A model generated the notes under the pieces. That model did not search any database, had not been told where the DNA came from, and saw only the letters and a program-made list of their open reading frames with translations. The position numbers were made by a program, and so were the translations under genes. 64,000 nt of DNA from Tipula vernalis. Its lineage: Eukaryota; Arthropoda; Insecta; Diptera; Tipulidae. Of the stretch, positions 50,819-62,593 are shown piece after piece; position 1 is the first letter of the stretch; each line of letters begins with the position of its first letter. The stretch is taken from the NCBI GenBank assembly GCA_958295665.1, contig OY282558.1, forward strand, positions 23,869,409 to 23,933,408. The letters run 5' to 3'.

Positions 50819-50851
50819 GAAGAGGATAGACGTGTTTTTTCTATCCTCTTC
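50819..50851. repeat. Perfect 12-bp hairpin
   Basis: GAAGAGGATAGA and TCTATCCTCTTC are exact inverted copies separated by 9 bases. No T-rich tail or neighbouring gene suggests a regulatory role. Confidence 0.8.
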
Positions 50852-50939
50852 AAAAGGTTAATTGTAGTTGATATGTATTTACTTTATATACATGTGTATA
50901 TACATTTTAATTTTGAATTTTAAAATTAATTCTAATTAA

Positions 50940-53050
50940 TTCAAGTTTGATGTAGCAATAATCAAAGTGTAGTGAAAATAATTAAAGTGTAGTTTTGGAA
51001 AATGCAGTACACCGGGATGCATTTGTCAGGCAATGTTCTTGTTTTTGTGGATGGAGGGATTGGGGGTGCATGATTTGGTGTTTTGTGGGATTGTACATGG
51101 AATCGGGTTTCAATTTTTAATTGCTGGAGTCTGGTAATTGGGTGGTGTTGAAGTGGATTTTGGCTTAAATAGAGGTGCGGCGTGGTGAGTTTGGTGTTAG
51201 ATTTTATTTTTACGCACACTTATTTGTGTTTTTGTGTTTGATTTTGGGTGCAATCGACACTAATACATGCTTGAAATATGGTGTATGGCAGTGCCAACGG
51301 TATGTTTATGTACCTGTCTCGTTCGCTCTTCGCACGGATTCTGTGAAGGAGGTGTAGTGTGTTTTGTTGGTTTTTGTATTGTAGTGTACAATCGGCAACA
51401 AAGGGGGGAATCTTTTTCGTTGGTTTTGATGTAATCATCACAAGTATTTTACTGTATTTTGATGCATGGATCGGGTGTATGTTTGTGTGTGTGCTGTGGG
51501 GTCTCCTGCAACGCACGTGGGGGGTGGTAGAGGGTATTTGCCGTCGATGTGTGTTGGTGGTTTTGGTATATAAGATTTTGTTACTTGTATGCGGGTGTTG
51601 TTTGCCTCATTGTGTTTCTCTATTCTTGAAGTCATGTGTTGTATGAGCGCAGTGAGATTTTGTATATTCGACTCAAATAGGATTCTTATACTTTGTGTAG
51701 TCGGGTGTGTTTGAGTCGAATTGGAATTGAGGGCTGTCTTGTACATTTCGTTTGGAATTTTTGCAGGTATTGTTCGCACACGGTTGTGATAGTTGCGTAT
51801 GTGGCACATCGACAAGTTTTTCAGAAAGGTGTGTTTCATTTTCATTGCGTTCATTTATTATTTTATTTGATTTGCATGCTTGGTTTGGCAGGGAAGGAGG
51901 TCCGTGAACTGAGTGGGAATTTTGGATGTGTTTGTATTTATTTATTAATAAAGAGATCAAATTTTTGAATTGTTGATTGGGTGCAGGATTTTGGTGGCGG
52001 GGATCTCTTCAATAGGTGAATGATGCTAATTGGATTTTTGTTTAGGTATTCTATTTTTTTTTAAAGTTTTATTTTTGGGTTGCGAAGGTGACTAGTGTGA
52101 AGAAAGTGATTCGAATGTGTACACTGTCGAACATGGGTATTTGAACGACGTCCGGGATTAACCACTGGAGCTGATTTTGGGGTGGCTGATTTTGCTACTC
52201 GTGCAAGTTTCCGCTCGGTCGGCTTGGTTAAGGGTCGTGGGCGTCCACAAACAACGAGGCTTATTTTTGTTGATCCTGTTTCAATTTATTTCTTTTTTAT
52301 GAAACTGATGCTACGTTTGATGCTCCATGTTGTGGGGATTTGTTTTGATACGTTTCTTGACGCTGCAATGCTTTTATTATCAATTTTTGACGCTTTCCTC
52401 TATTTCTTTTGAGAGGCTCATTTTCAGTCCCTAGATTGAGTTTTTGAATACATGGTTATGGATTTTGTTCTGGAGTAGCAGGGCTGTCTTCCGCTGAAAC
52501 CAATCACTTTGTTAGTATTAAATTGTAATTTGGAGTGGTTTAGTTTAAATTAATGTTGCTGCTTCGTTCAAATGTTTATGTGGATTGAAGTGTTATACTA
52601 ATTGAATAAGCGGCATCGTGTGTTGTCTAGGATAGGGGAGGTTCCCTTTTTGTATGATATTGTAAACTGGATTGAGTTGCAAAAGTATTTGAGGTATTGA
52701 TGAAAGTGTTTCAACACATTTTTATCTGTTTAATTTAATTATGTCAAAGTGTCATGGTTTGTTCGGGTGTTTTTGTCTGATGGTGTAGTTGATATAGGTT
52801 ATACTTGGTTATATATAATTGTTGGATCGTCTCCAAGCTGGGGAGGAACTGGTGAGTTCTCGCTCAACATCCAGAGGCTCCAAGCATCCAGCAGTTGTGT
52901 AGCGTAGAATTTGTGTTGTCGTGTGATATCTGTTTTGTTTTATTTGTCACTGACTAGTTTATATAAGTTAGTTTCTATTGGTTGAGTAGTGGAGCGGTTT
53001 AGTTTTCGGAGATGCCTGGGAGGCTCTGTTTGAGTTTTATTGGTGGGTAT
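50940..53050 (-). mobile_element. Strongly strand-asymmetric segment, possible non-LTR ORF1 relic
   Basis: The plus strand is rich in G and T over 2 kb; the minus strand is correspondingly A+C-rich. Long minus-strand frames result (51438-51854, 51220-51516, 51673-51960). They are rich in Asn, Thr, His and Pro, for example SIRILFESNIQNLTALIQHM. Such composition occurs in ORF1 of Jockey-type and telomere-associated non-LTR elements, and the 5' part (about 52140-52270) reads as a basic, proline-rich protein (KPTERKLARVAKSATPKSAP). No zinc knuckle or endonuclease motif is clear. It could also be a low-complexity composition effect. Confidence 0.35.
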
Positions 53051-54323
53051 CATATATGGGTGCATGTGGTACTTAGCTAAATTATTGATATTCTAGACTT
53101 TTTTGCGTAGTATTATATACTTTTATAAATAAATAATGGATTTCAACATTGTTGGTTTCCTTTTTTCTAGATCTGTAGGAGATTGCCGATTTGTTTGGAT
53201 TTAATGGTTTGGTTAAATATATGTTTTCAGCTTTTTATTTTTAAATCTAGTTGCAGTAGGTAAACAGTTGATTAGCTATTCTACAGGAGAGCGGTAACTA
53301 GTGAAGCAAGTGCTGTGAATTTAAATTGTAACTTGACAATTTAAAATTTTTAAACATTCTTTGGAGTTTTTGGTTTGGGGGGTGGGAGGCTTTACATATG
53401 CAATTTCATAAAATGTTTTTGTGGTACTCGTATGTAATATATTATGTTTTGCTCATTAATATGTATTGATTAATTTGGTTTGGAGAATGTTTAAAGGTTT
53501 CTCTTACTTAATTTGCTAATAAATGGTTCGGTTTTCAGAATACATATAACATGGTTCCAGAATCAATCATTGTTGTGGGGATTAAAATTAATCCTGAATT
53601 TCAGAATTAAATTTTAGTTTGGTATTATGGTGATTTATTAATTAAAATTAGTTTGTACCTATAGTACCTAACTGAATTATTGATGATTTTAGGCTGTTGT
53701 GGTGCTGAAACATTATCATTTTTAAATTATTTATTGTAAATTTCATAAAATAATTGAATTTTTAATTATTTATTCTCTTTTTCTTGATCGGTAGGAAGTT
53801 TATGATTAGTTTTAAGTTAAATTTAATGTTTAAAATGGTTTTCAACGTTTATTTTAATTCTTGTTGCAGTATGTAATAATTAATTAATTAGACATAGAAG
53901 GACCATGAAAAATGAAATAAGAGCTGTTTTTGTAATCTTAGCTTAGCAATTTTAAATTTTTCTTAAATATTTTATCAGGTAAATTAATGAAAGGCGGACA
54001 GGAGGAAATTACAACATTAATAATTTTTTCAGTCCTGATTTAGATTTAGGGAGTCCTGATTATCCGGCCCTGGATTCCATAAAAATGATCATCTAATAAT
54101 GTAGTTAGATTGTGTTGTCTTGTGCTAACCTATTTACTATATATTGTACTAATAATTTACTAACTATCGATCGCATTGGTGTCTGTAACCGGGTCGAGTC
54201 TGTACCAAGTAATAATCCTATCCTATCCTTCGGTTTTGTTATATGTGTACGGGTGTACGGCATGGGCCCGGGAGTCCGAGAGATCCTGCTATAATGCTTG
54301 GTCATACTACGGTAATTTTCTGC
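53051..54323. repeat. Diverged tandem repeat, ~600-bp spacing
   Basis: Sequence at about 53060-53400 (with TAAATTATTGATATTCTAG and GTTGCAGTAGGTAA) resembles that at about 53670-54000 (GAATTATTGATGATTTTAG, GTTGCAGTATGTAA). The relation is weak but collinear. No coding sequence is seen. Confidence 0.4.
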
Positions 54324-54454
54324 TTAATTTTCTATTAATACGTTTTCATTTTTCTAATATTTAAGGTAATATCAAAGAGAATAAGATATTTATTTAATTC
54401 TCTTTGATATTACTTTAAAAATTGAAATAAAAACGTATTAGGTAATAGAAAATT
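54324..54454. mobile_element. Fold-back MITE or large hairpin
   Basis: Two arms of about 58-60 bp (54324-54383 and 54397-54454) are inverted copies with small indels; shared words include TTAATTTTCTATTA and GTAATATCAAAGAGAAT. The loop is about 13 bp. Confidence 0.85.
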
Positions 54455-54552
54455 AAATAGAAAATGCACAAGTTTTTTATACCAATTATGCTTTTATGCT
54501 TTTTATGCTTTTTTAATTCTGCGCTCTAGAAAGTAGACAATCCCTAAATACA

Positions 54553-54690
54553 TCTCCATCAATAATCCCCATTATAACGTCATTTTAAATTATGCGTTTT
54601 AGAATTTTAATGTGAATAAATTTGCCTGTGCTGTGAAAAAGTTTCATTCAGTTCTATAATAAATTTGTCGACATTCCGTAGATTTCTTGG
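54553..54690 (+). repeat. Right copy of the ~180-bp direct repeat
   Basis: Partner of 50503-50690, with shared GTCGACATTCCGTAGATT end. Confidence 0.7.
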
Positions 54691-56654
54691 GGTTATATAA
54701 TTTTTTTTTAATTAGTAAAACGCTATTTTAATATTGTATTATTCTCCTTCAAGGGTTATGTTGGATAATAATTGAATTTATTTGAAACAGAAGCGAAAAT
54801 TATTCAACTAATCTCATATTTATTACAGAAAAATTGTTTACCATGGAATGCGGACAGATCCTTAAAAATTCGCAGTTTAAAACGACTTCGTATTTTATAA
54901 GAACATATTTTTCCTAAAATGCAGTAAAAGAGATGCATCCATCCTGTAATTTATTTTCTCTTGTAGTAAAATATGACACAAGAATTCTAGTTTGAGAATA
55001 TAGCAGCAAATGTACAGTTTAAAACCTAACCAAGGATACCAAGAAGAAGATGGCACAAATGAGGTAAAAATTAGGTTAATTCAAGGCAAGCACTTTAAAA
55101 CACTCTTAACAAGCACTCGATTTACAAAGGCCTCGAAATTCCAATCCCAGAGTTCCATTCGTTTTATTTTCTTTCATTCAAAGTATTCCAATTTCCATCT
55201 TCTGACGGACACCATTATATTAGAATCTACAATAGTAATTAGGCCAACAATTTGGCAATTTGCAGTATTCAAACCGTATTATCGATAATTTAATCCACAC
55301 TATTTTCATTTACCTCTTAAACACACCATTAACGTGTCGAATATTGAATACACATGTTTCTGAATAATATTTTATAGATATCCAATGTTAGGATAAGTGT
55401 CACGCAATAGAACATCGACATGATACACCAAATGAACGAACCAAAAAATTGATTGCGTAAAATTAAGAAAGCACATAGAAAAAAATTACCTACTGTTGAA
55501 ATATTGGAGACAAGTTGTTTAATTTTTCCGTTTTTTTTTTTTTTTTGTTCTGAAATGTAAAAATAACTAGTACCACTCCTACGGAATTCATATTTTATTG
55601 TTCCCTGTATATAGTCGAAAACCTAACCCATAGTAAATCATACAAATTATAGAGTAGCATATACATATGTAAGCACAATTTATAAAAAACAAATTTCAAT
55701 CATTCTACTTTTCACAGTCAAATATGTGCAATTTCACATGTATTTGTCCATTTTTCCATATGGTTTGCACTTATGCATATAAACGAATTGCGTGAGAATA
55801 AAAAATCAAACGAGTTAAATGTGTACAACAAAAAATGCCAACTGTTTTTAATTGTATACCAACCACCATCACTACTTTTACAAACAAAAAACTATACTCG
55901 TATAATATCAATGGGTAATAGTTTATATGTAATTTAGTATGTATAGAGAAAAACAATAAGTTAAATAAAACCTTAACTTGATTACTTGAGATGTATGCTG
56001 AATAGATTAATGAGGTCAAATTGTATCATTTAATTAAATTTTAATTCTTTAACATTTTTTGTTTTTCGATTTTATTTTTCTAACAAACGCAACATATAGT
56101 ATACAATAGCGTATTAGACGTGTGAGTTATAGAGTCGCAGTCGAGTGAGCGAACTATATGAGGGAGAAAATTTTCAAATTTTTTTTTTGTTTTATGATTA
56201 TTTATGATGATGTCACATTTTATTAAGTCTTGTCCTAAATATTTGTTATTTGTTCACAAAAATAAACTGGAAAACAACATAATACATATAATGTGTAGTG
56301 GGTATGTACCACTCCTAGATAAAGAAAAATAATACATAATAACTTCCACCACCACCAACCCAACCCACCCATCAAAAAATATAGAAATAAAAAAGGGACA
56401 CAGTTTGTTTTTAGATCGGTGGGTCCAAACAGCGATGAAAATAGAATAGAAATTAATTATTAAGTCCAATGTCCTTTAATAGATAAGGCAATGCAAAATT
56501 GGTCTAATTGAATTATTGATTTGTTAAGAAAATTTCTAAATGTCGGTCTGATTAGATTTTTATTTTTTGTATTTTTAAAAGAGGCGACTGACAGGTCAGG
56601 TCCATGATTGCAAAAATAGTTAAACTATTATTTTAGAGTTTACAGCAATAAGTA
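54691..56654. other. AT-rich intron DNA
   Basis: No coding sequence or repeat supported. The frame at 55010-55288 has no recognisable motif. Confidence 0.45.
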
Positions 56655-57208
56655 CCAGGTGTATAAATATGAAACCGGATTTTTTTTAGTAAAAAGTACA
56701 CGTTCTTCGTATGATAATGGTTAAGAGTATTTTATTCAAAGTATTGCCCATTATTAGTTATACATTTTTCCCATCTTTCTCCACGCCAATGCGTGGATGC
56801 CATGCCAAAAAAACTGTTCTTCTTTTGAGGCAAACCAGTTATGGAGTCATTGTCGTACATTTTCGTAGGAAGTGAAGTCCTCCTCAGCAAGCCCATGCCC
56901 CATCGACGCAAATAAGTGATAATCGGGCGGAGCCAAGTCTGGCGAGTAAGCCGCATGCGAAAATATTTCCCAATTAAGTGCTTCCAACGTTTCCTTGACG
57001 GTTTTGCTTTGTGTGATGGTGCATTATCACGAAGAAAAATCACTTTGTGTTCCCTTTTATCATATTCTGGTCATTTTTCACGCAAAGCTCGATTCAAATT
57101 GATGATTTGTTGTTGGTAGCATTTAGTATTCAGTAATGGTTCGAAGAATTGCCCGTAGAGATTTTTTGCTCCCATTAGTAGTTTTTCGACAAAGTAAAAA
57201 AATTCGAG
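56655..57208 (-). mobile_element. Mariner element, 3' half
   Basis: The terminal sequence CCAGGTGTATAAATATGAAA at 56655, preceded by TA, closely resembles the ends of the mauritiana group of mariners. The transposase C-terminal part lies inward on the minus strand. The 5' half is missing; sequence similarity ends at about 57208, where a large AT hairpin begins. Confidence 0.8.
56732..57208 (-). pseudogene. Mariner transposase C-terminal relic
   Basis: Reading from about 57208 the reverse strand gives EKLLMGAKNLYGQFFEPL and NLNRALREK, a stop, then HKVIFLRDNAPSHKAKPS (second catalytic Asp). A frame change scrambles the PYSPDLAPSDYHLF region. The end, WRGERWEKCITNNGQYFE, is the characteristic mariner C-terminus. 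The third Asp cannot be read in frame. It is inactive. Confidence 0.88.
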
Positions 57209-57282
57209 TGTATCGAAAAATTTCTATGTGAGCAGAGCTAATATATATAGCAAAACTATATAAAGATCTTTATATAGTTTTG

Positions 57283-57360
<78 letters not shown>

Positions 57361-57389
57361 CTCTGCTCAAATAGAAATGTTTCGATACA
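57209..57389. repeat. 181-bp AT hairpin with perfect 36-bp palindrome
   Basis: Outer arms 57209-57240 and 57358-57389 are near-perfect inverted copies (GAGCAGAGCTA core). Inside lie a perfect 36-bp palindrome (57249-57284, centre AAAGATCTTT) and a 76-bp (TA)n run (57284-57359). The right arm lies within the pogo-like coding frame. Confidence 0.95.
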
Positions 57390-57680
57390 ATCAAACCACG
57401 AATGAATATCGAAAATTGATAGAGCAGCGCTCACTAAAGAAACAGAGTCAGTTAATCTTAAGGAAAAAGAAGCATGACGCTTTAAAAACGATGCGAACCA
57501 CCCTTTTCCTGGTATGTTTGCCTCTCCAAAAGTATGAGATCTCTCGGTTTGTTCTAGAAAGTATTTCAATGCGCTATTAATATCCTTTCACTTCGGAAAC
57601 CCCTTTTTTTGAGAAACTGTAATCCAATCAACTATTCGTTCTTCTTCTTCCGTCAAAACTGTACCTAAACCGAGACGTGT
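57361..57680 (-). pseudogene. Pogo/Tigger-like CENP-B-type DNA-binding relic
   Basis: The reverse strand reads LGLGTVLTEEEERIVDWITV, then after a stop SALKYFLEQTERSH, NIPGKGWFASFLKRHASFSL and IHSWFDCIETFLF. This matches the second helix-turn-helix of CENP-B-type (pogo superfamily) DNA-binding domains, where GKGWF..FLKRH is diagnostic. The first helix-turn-helix and the whole DDE domain are absent, and the 3' side runs straight into the (TA)n hairpin. Confidence 0.75.
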
Positions 57681-57689
57681 TTTTTTCTA

Positions 57690-60190
57690 AAAATTAGGTC
57701 TGAGACGAAATTTTAATGTCGATCTAGGTCTGTTATATAGCTAAGGCCGCCTTTTTAGTTATCTTTTAATTTTTTTTTGTATTTAAATCGGATTCTTCGA
57801 ACGAAATTAAAAGGAAGAGGGAACAAGCAAAAAAGTATCATCTTATTGTAGTTTAGGTTAGGTAAGCCAACTTTTTCTTTAGAACGTTTCAATCAAAATC
57901 GGTAACGTGTGACCCCCCAAGTGAGTCACATTACAGTAAACGTTTTAAATACTAGTTCCTTTATGTGCATATTTAAGCTGCATTTGAAACAAATATTACT
58001 TACTTCCAATAAGTATAGGTAAAATGACTTAGTAATAAAAATGATTAATTTTACAATGAATTACATGCCACATAATAATTTCAATGAAAACCGATTTAAA
58101 CAAAGATTTTAAAACATAGATTCCCTAACCCCAATGGACTATTTTTAATATGTACTAATCTGTGTAATATCAACCAATCACCGAAGTATACAATGGTCAA
58201 GTGATCAAAAGGAAGAATTTTTTTAATTAGAAGCCTTGATGGCTCCAAAAAAAGTCTTGCCTCAGCGAGGCAAAACAAAGCCGTTTCAAAGTTCTCTAAA
58301 TTTAAGCAACAAAATCTCACCAGACATACAAATAATAGAACATAAATTAGTTAAGAGCTCGGTAGACGTTAAATGCAGCAGTTGAGTTTGCAAGACGTTA
58401 TATTGTAACAGTATAACTACGTATTGGATCACTGATCGAAATGAATAAATTTACAGAAAAACGGAACTTAAACGATAATTCATTGAATAGTTCGCCTAAG
58501 ATCAAGAATAGGTGCGAATATTTTACCATTTGACTATTTCATTAATCATTTAAATTAGTAAGCAACTAGAATTTGTGCTTGCAGCCAAATTTGTTTAGGG
58601 TACTAATGCATTATATATTGACTTAAACCGACTAAAAAGTTGTTTTTTTACCTTAATAAAGAAACAATAATATTATTTCATACCTTCTTAATTTATACCT
58701 GGTATAAATGTCAAACATTATCTCTCTAACTTTCACACAGTTAAAAAAAATGATAGCAATAAAATATTTTGAATGAATTTACTTTTTACAAACTCTACAG
58801 GAATACAAAATATTCTATATTGCAGCATTTTGTAGAGGTTTTACTAGCATTCTCGCAAAATATGTACACGGAAATGTGGGTTAAATTGTTATTTATTTTT
58901 GGCACATATTAGTATTTCCAACATCTCAAGTCTCGCCTCATAGCGAATCGCACAATTTCACAAGGAGAATGACCTTCAATTGTATTGTAATGTACCTACT
59001 CAAAACACTACCTACTTTAAAAAGCAGTGATACTCACATAATAAAAACATTAATAAGCATATTAAATATTAAATATGCATATTTTGTAAAAATTTCCCCT
59101 ATTTATGATAAACCATAAAAATAATAAGATTTACTATAAAGACACTAGTCTAAATGTGTAATTTAGAATTGCAACAATACCAAAATTGGCTTATTTAATT
59201 GTTTAAAGAGTCAAAATACAATTTGAGATGTTCAAGAAAATTTTCTCACAATAATTAAAATACATTTTCTTTGAATATCTTGTCTAAATGTATATATAGG
59301 CGGATGTTCTTAACAAATAATTTTATGCAATTTTATTTTAATTTCGTGTCTTGAAGATTGATTAAATATACGAGCATTAAAAAAAATTCACAAATTCTAT
59401 ATATCGAAGAACAAACAATGAAACTACTACTATGTACTGATACTGATAAATCGAAACCATATGGCTGTTTAAGTGTGTGCGTGTTGTAATTATACCTATT
59501 CTAAGATTTTTAAATTTTATGGAAAATTTATTTAAGTAAACACAATACAATTCTTTTTAATTTAATTATCTCAAATTTCTTGACAAAATTAGAAACATAA
59601 AAAATGGGTGGTTTACTTACATATTATGCTAGTTTAGTACAAAGCAGGGCTTTTATTATCATTGTCGCACTAACATACATAAATCCAACTCTGGTAATTC
59701 CATAAACTCAATTTTAAATATATGCGTATATATGTACTTATATGTATACTTACTTATGTATATAAAATGCATATGGTTTTAAATAATTTAAATGACTTAT
59801 TATATATCTATAAGTTTTATTCAAACGATATACATATATGTATGTACTCCTTATTCACATAAGTAATGTCACCATTGCATTTTTTAATTATTACGATTGT
59901 TGTTCTTTGACAAAGTTTTTTCTTGTACATAAGTATTTAATTTACCCCTTCACACCAGACATGAAGATACTATGACTAAATTTATAAAAATAGGGCAATG
60001 GTCAACTCTTAATTTTTAATTAAAAAGAGATTAATCGATTGTCTGAAATTGTCATGATCAATTTTATTGTTGATATAATTTTGAAAATGTCTCTATTTTA
60101 CTCTCGTAATTAGATTGATATTTTAGTTTTAATATTTTAAGTGATCCACAATTACTTAACCAGTGAATGTCTGTTGGTGGTTTGGCGTCT
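57690..60190. other. AT-rich intron DNA
   Basis: No supported coding sequence; the frame at 58096-58320 is unrecognised. Short ATGTAT/TATGTA-rich stretches occur around 59720-59850. Confidence 0.45.
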
Positions 60191-60196
60191 GTTGGA

Positions 60197-60944
60197 GGGG
60201 GGGGGGGGGGGGATCAAAGTTGAGTAGATTAATCTACCAGCTCCGTAACCTTCCAGTAGGGTGCGCATCACGTGAGCTGTTCTGGTCTTGTCATTAGGCA
60301 GCTGCGTGATGGGTACAATTGTGTAAGGGGTAACCTGTTCACAATTCGCAAGTGTACGTACTGCCTCCTCGTGGCAACCACTGGTAACTAAGGCCACTTG
60401 GCACATTTTTGGCCATTTGGCACAAGCTAAAGTACGGCGCTAAAGGAGAAAACCTTGACAAAAAACCCTAATCTAAGGTGGAACAGCATATGCCGAAAGA
60501 TGAATGGCTGATAGGTTAATCAGCTCAAAATATGCGGACTCTGGATACCAGGCACTTTCCAGTTTTATTTAGCCTTCCTGTAGTAATGCTGGGTGACCTA
60601 CAGGTGATTTGCAATTCCCAGCAACTCATAAGAGTAAAATCAAACGGAATACGGGGCAGGAGTAGGAATATACGGGAGTGGGACAACCCTCTCGAGGTCC
60701 TTGAGCTCCAATGCTACCGTCTTTCTAGCGGAACTACATGCTGTAGTAAACATCTAGGAGGGAGAGCAATAAGCCCAGATAGTATGTATCACGTACCGGG
60801 AGGCAGTATTTTCAGGTTCATTAAGACCCTGAATATTGACTGGACGGATAATTAAGCAGGGGCCAGCACAATAGATCTTTTAGCTCGCAGTGCGAAGTGG
60901 CTGATCGCCCGCATGACCCCCTCCCCACCCCCCCCCCCCCCCCC
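60197..60944 (+). mobile_element. Insert between G16 and C17 tracts, with LINE RNase H relic
   Basis: A run of 16 G (60197-60212) and a run of 17 C (60928-60944) bound a ~715-bp segment that is clearly less AT-rich than its flanks. The right tract is followed by (AAT)n. The tracts form mirror-image ends on opposite strands. The inside includes an RNase H relic. The nature of the segment as a unit is an inference from its composition and boundaries. Confidence 0.5.
60640..60860 (+). pseudogene. RNase H domain relic of an I/R1-type non-LTR element
   Basis: One plus-strand frame reads GAGVGIYGSGTTLSRSLSSN then ATVFLAELHAVVNI, followed by stops. The pattern is that of the first strand, the second strand and the helix with the catalytic Glu (AE) of RNase H domains found at the end of I-, R1- and LOA-type ORF2 proteins. 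The DSQAA box is not readable (AQIVCIT lies about there). This LINE type is different from the Jockey-like copies elsewhere, which lack RNase H. Confidence 0.65.
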
Positions 60945-60946
60945 AA

Positions 60947-60966
60947 TAATAATAATAATAATAATA
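60947..60966. repeat. (AAT)n microsatellite
   Basis: About seven AAT units directly after the poly-C tract. Confidence 0.95.
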
Positions 60967-60967
60967 G

Positions 60968-62153
60968 CACGTCTGTTGTTAACTTAGACGAATTACGCTA
61001 ATCTGTCTGCCTCATTTGTGTACAGTAGTGTTTTAGGAAATCTGCTAAATATAATTTGTACAAATAACTAAGACAATTTTTCTTAAGCAAAATGTACGAG
61101 TATCTCTATTATTTAACCAAAAATTAGGTTTCATGATTAATAAAATAAATAAATTTACGCCATAATAATACAAATACATATTTGCATTTTGAAGTTGACG
61201 ATCATTATAAAATATGGACTTGATATTTTATTTCAAGTTTGATACAGATAACTAAAAAATGTACTTTACATAATCATGAACAAACCGTGAAGTCGAATTT
61301 AATGAAGCATTCCATATTTTAAATTAGGAAAAGAAACAAGCCAACGTTATTTTTGAACGACCACTTCGAACTTGTTTCGAAACATACATGTACAAAAAAC
61401 CGGCCACTAGACAAAATATTTGTTTTTCGATATACATTTGTATATCTTTTAAAACCACACTACTCGTAGATGGAAACTTAAAACCAAAATCAACGGTTAA
61501 AGCGGTCTCTTTGTGTTGCAGTATCTGTGTAAAAAATTTGGTCATAAGTTGTACACTTTGTTGAGAATGAGCCTTTGCTCAAAATGAGGTGTACCAAAAA
61601 TTAATGTAAATAAATACAAATGATAAATAAATGTAAATGAATTATTCAAAATTATAACCTTAAAGGGATGCGGGTACTATGGTAAATGACAACTTTAAGC
61701 ATCGAAGATGCATCGAAACACGGATTTTTCGTGTGCACCAACTCAATTCGTTCCGCTTCATTATTTAGACATAGCGCACTTAATCTGCTTATTTAAAAAC
61801 TTCCCACTCGCACACTTCTCGCAACGAATTATTACAGCGACGTAAGATGTTTGGTAGAAAATTTCGATCACGCATTCCAAATATCCCATAATGCGGTATC
61901 CAGCAAATTAAGTATCAGAAGTATGGGGACCGAAAAACGGTAATCATACAAGCTTGTGGGGACAACACACATTATTGACTTGTTTTTGGTTAATTATGTT
62001 TTTCCCATCGTTTTGGAACAATTCGCAAACATTTAGATTTTGTTTCAAGTTTCCAGCTACATAGTACAAGGTTCACAAATAACCAAAGACGGTTCAACAT
62101 GTTCCAACAGCGTTAAATGCTGAAATAAAAATTAAATTTAAATAAATACTAAC
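60968..62153. other. Intron DNA next to the RhoGAP exon
   Basis: No coding sequence beyond the exon donor; no repeat recognised. Confidence 0.5.
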
Positions 62154-62593
62154 CTGTGGATTCGATCTTGTTGCTCTTTTTCATCTTCGATATTTATAAT
62201 CGAAAATAGTTCCATTTCTCCTTCCCGGCCGAACACTCCACCGGGTATTTTTCTCAAGAATTTTTTCAAAACTGACGCTATTGTATAAACCGAATAATTA
62301 TCCACGTTTACAAGGCGTCCAGCTTGCAAAAAATGAATTAATTTTTTCATAGCCCCTTGATGTCCGGGCGCCCGAAAAACATCTTTTCGTAGAGGAGCTT
62401 CTTTATTTAATTTTAGTATTAACACTAGTAAAGGGCCAGGTATATCGTTTTTGCATACCTCATCGAGGGGTATACCAAATTTCACTTTTTCTAAACGATG
62501 TGGATATGGACCTGGGCCCGGATGTCCACATGATGTTACAACACTACCGAGTGTAGCGGCTCGTCGATGCATTCTTTGTGCCCAACTCGACAT
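62154..62593 (-). CDS. Exon encoding the N-terminal half of a RhoGAP domain
   Basis: The product should switch off Rho-family GTPases by speeding GTP hydrolysis. From the ATG at 62593 the exon encodes 146 codons plus 2 nt. The RhoGAP domain starts near residue 38 (KFGIPLDEVCKNDIPGP). The arginine finger is R74 in KDVFRAPGHQG. The conserved Lys/Arg helix is TIASVLKKFLRKIP (about residues 104-117). The exon ends CCACAG|GTTAGT at 62154, a good splice donor, leaving phase 2. The open frame runs only four codons past this site, so splicing is required. The frame resumes exactly at the exon 17203-17404. GC content is higher than in the flanks. By eye it most resembles ARHGAP20/TAGAP-type RhoGAPs, but I do not assign an orthologue. 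The ATG could be an internal methionine if an upstream exon joins here. Confidence 0.9.

Noticed and set aside
51359..51646. Plus-strand Cys/Val-rich frame in the G+T-rich segment
   Set aside because: It is the composition shadow of a G+T-rich strand; the minus-strand frames look more protein-like.
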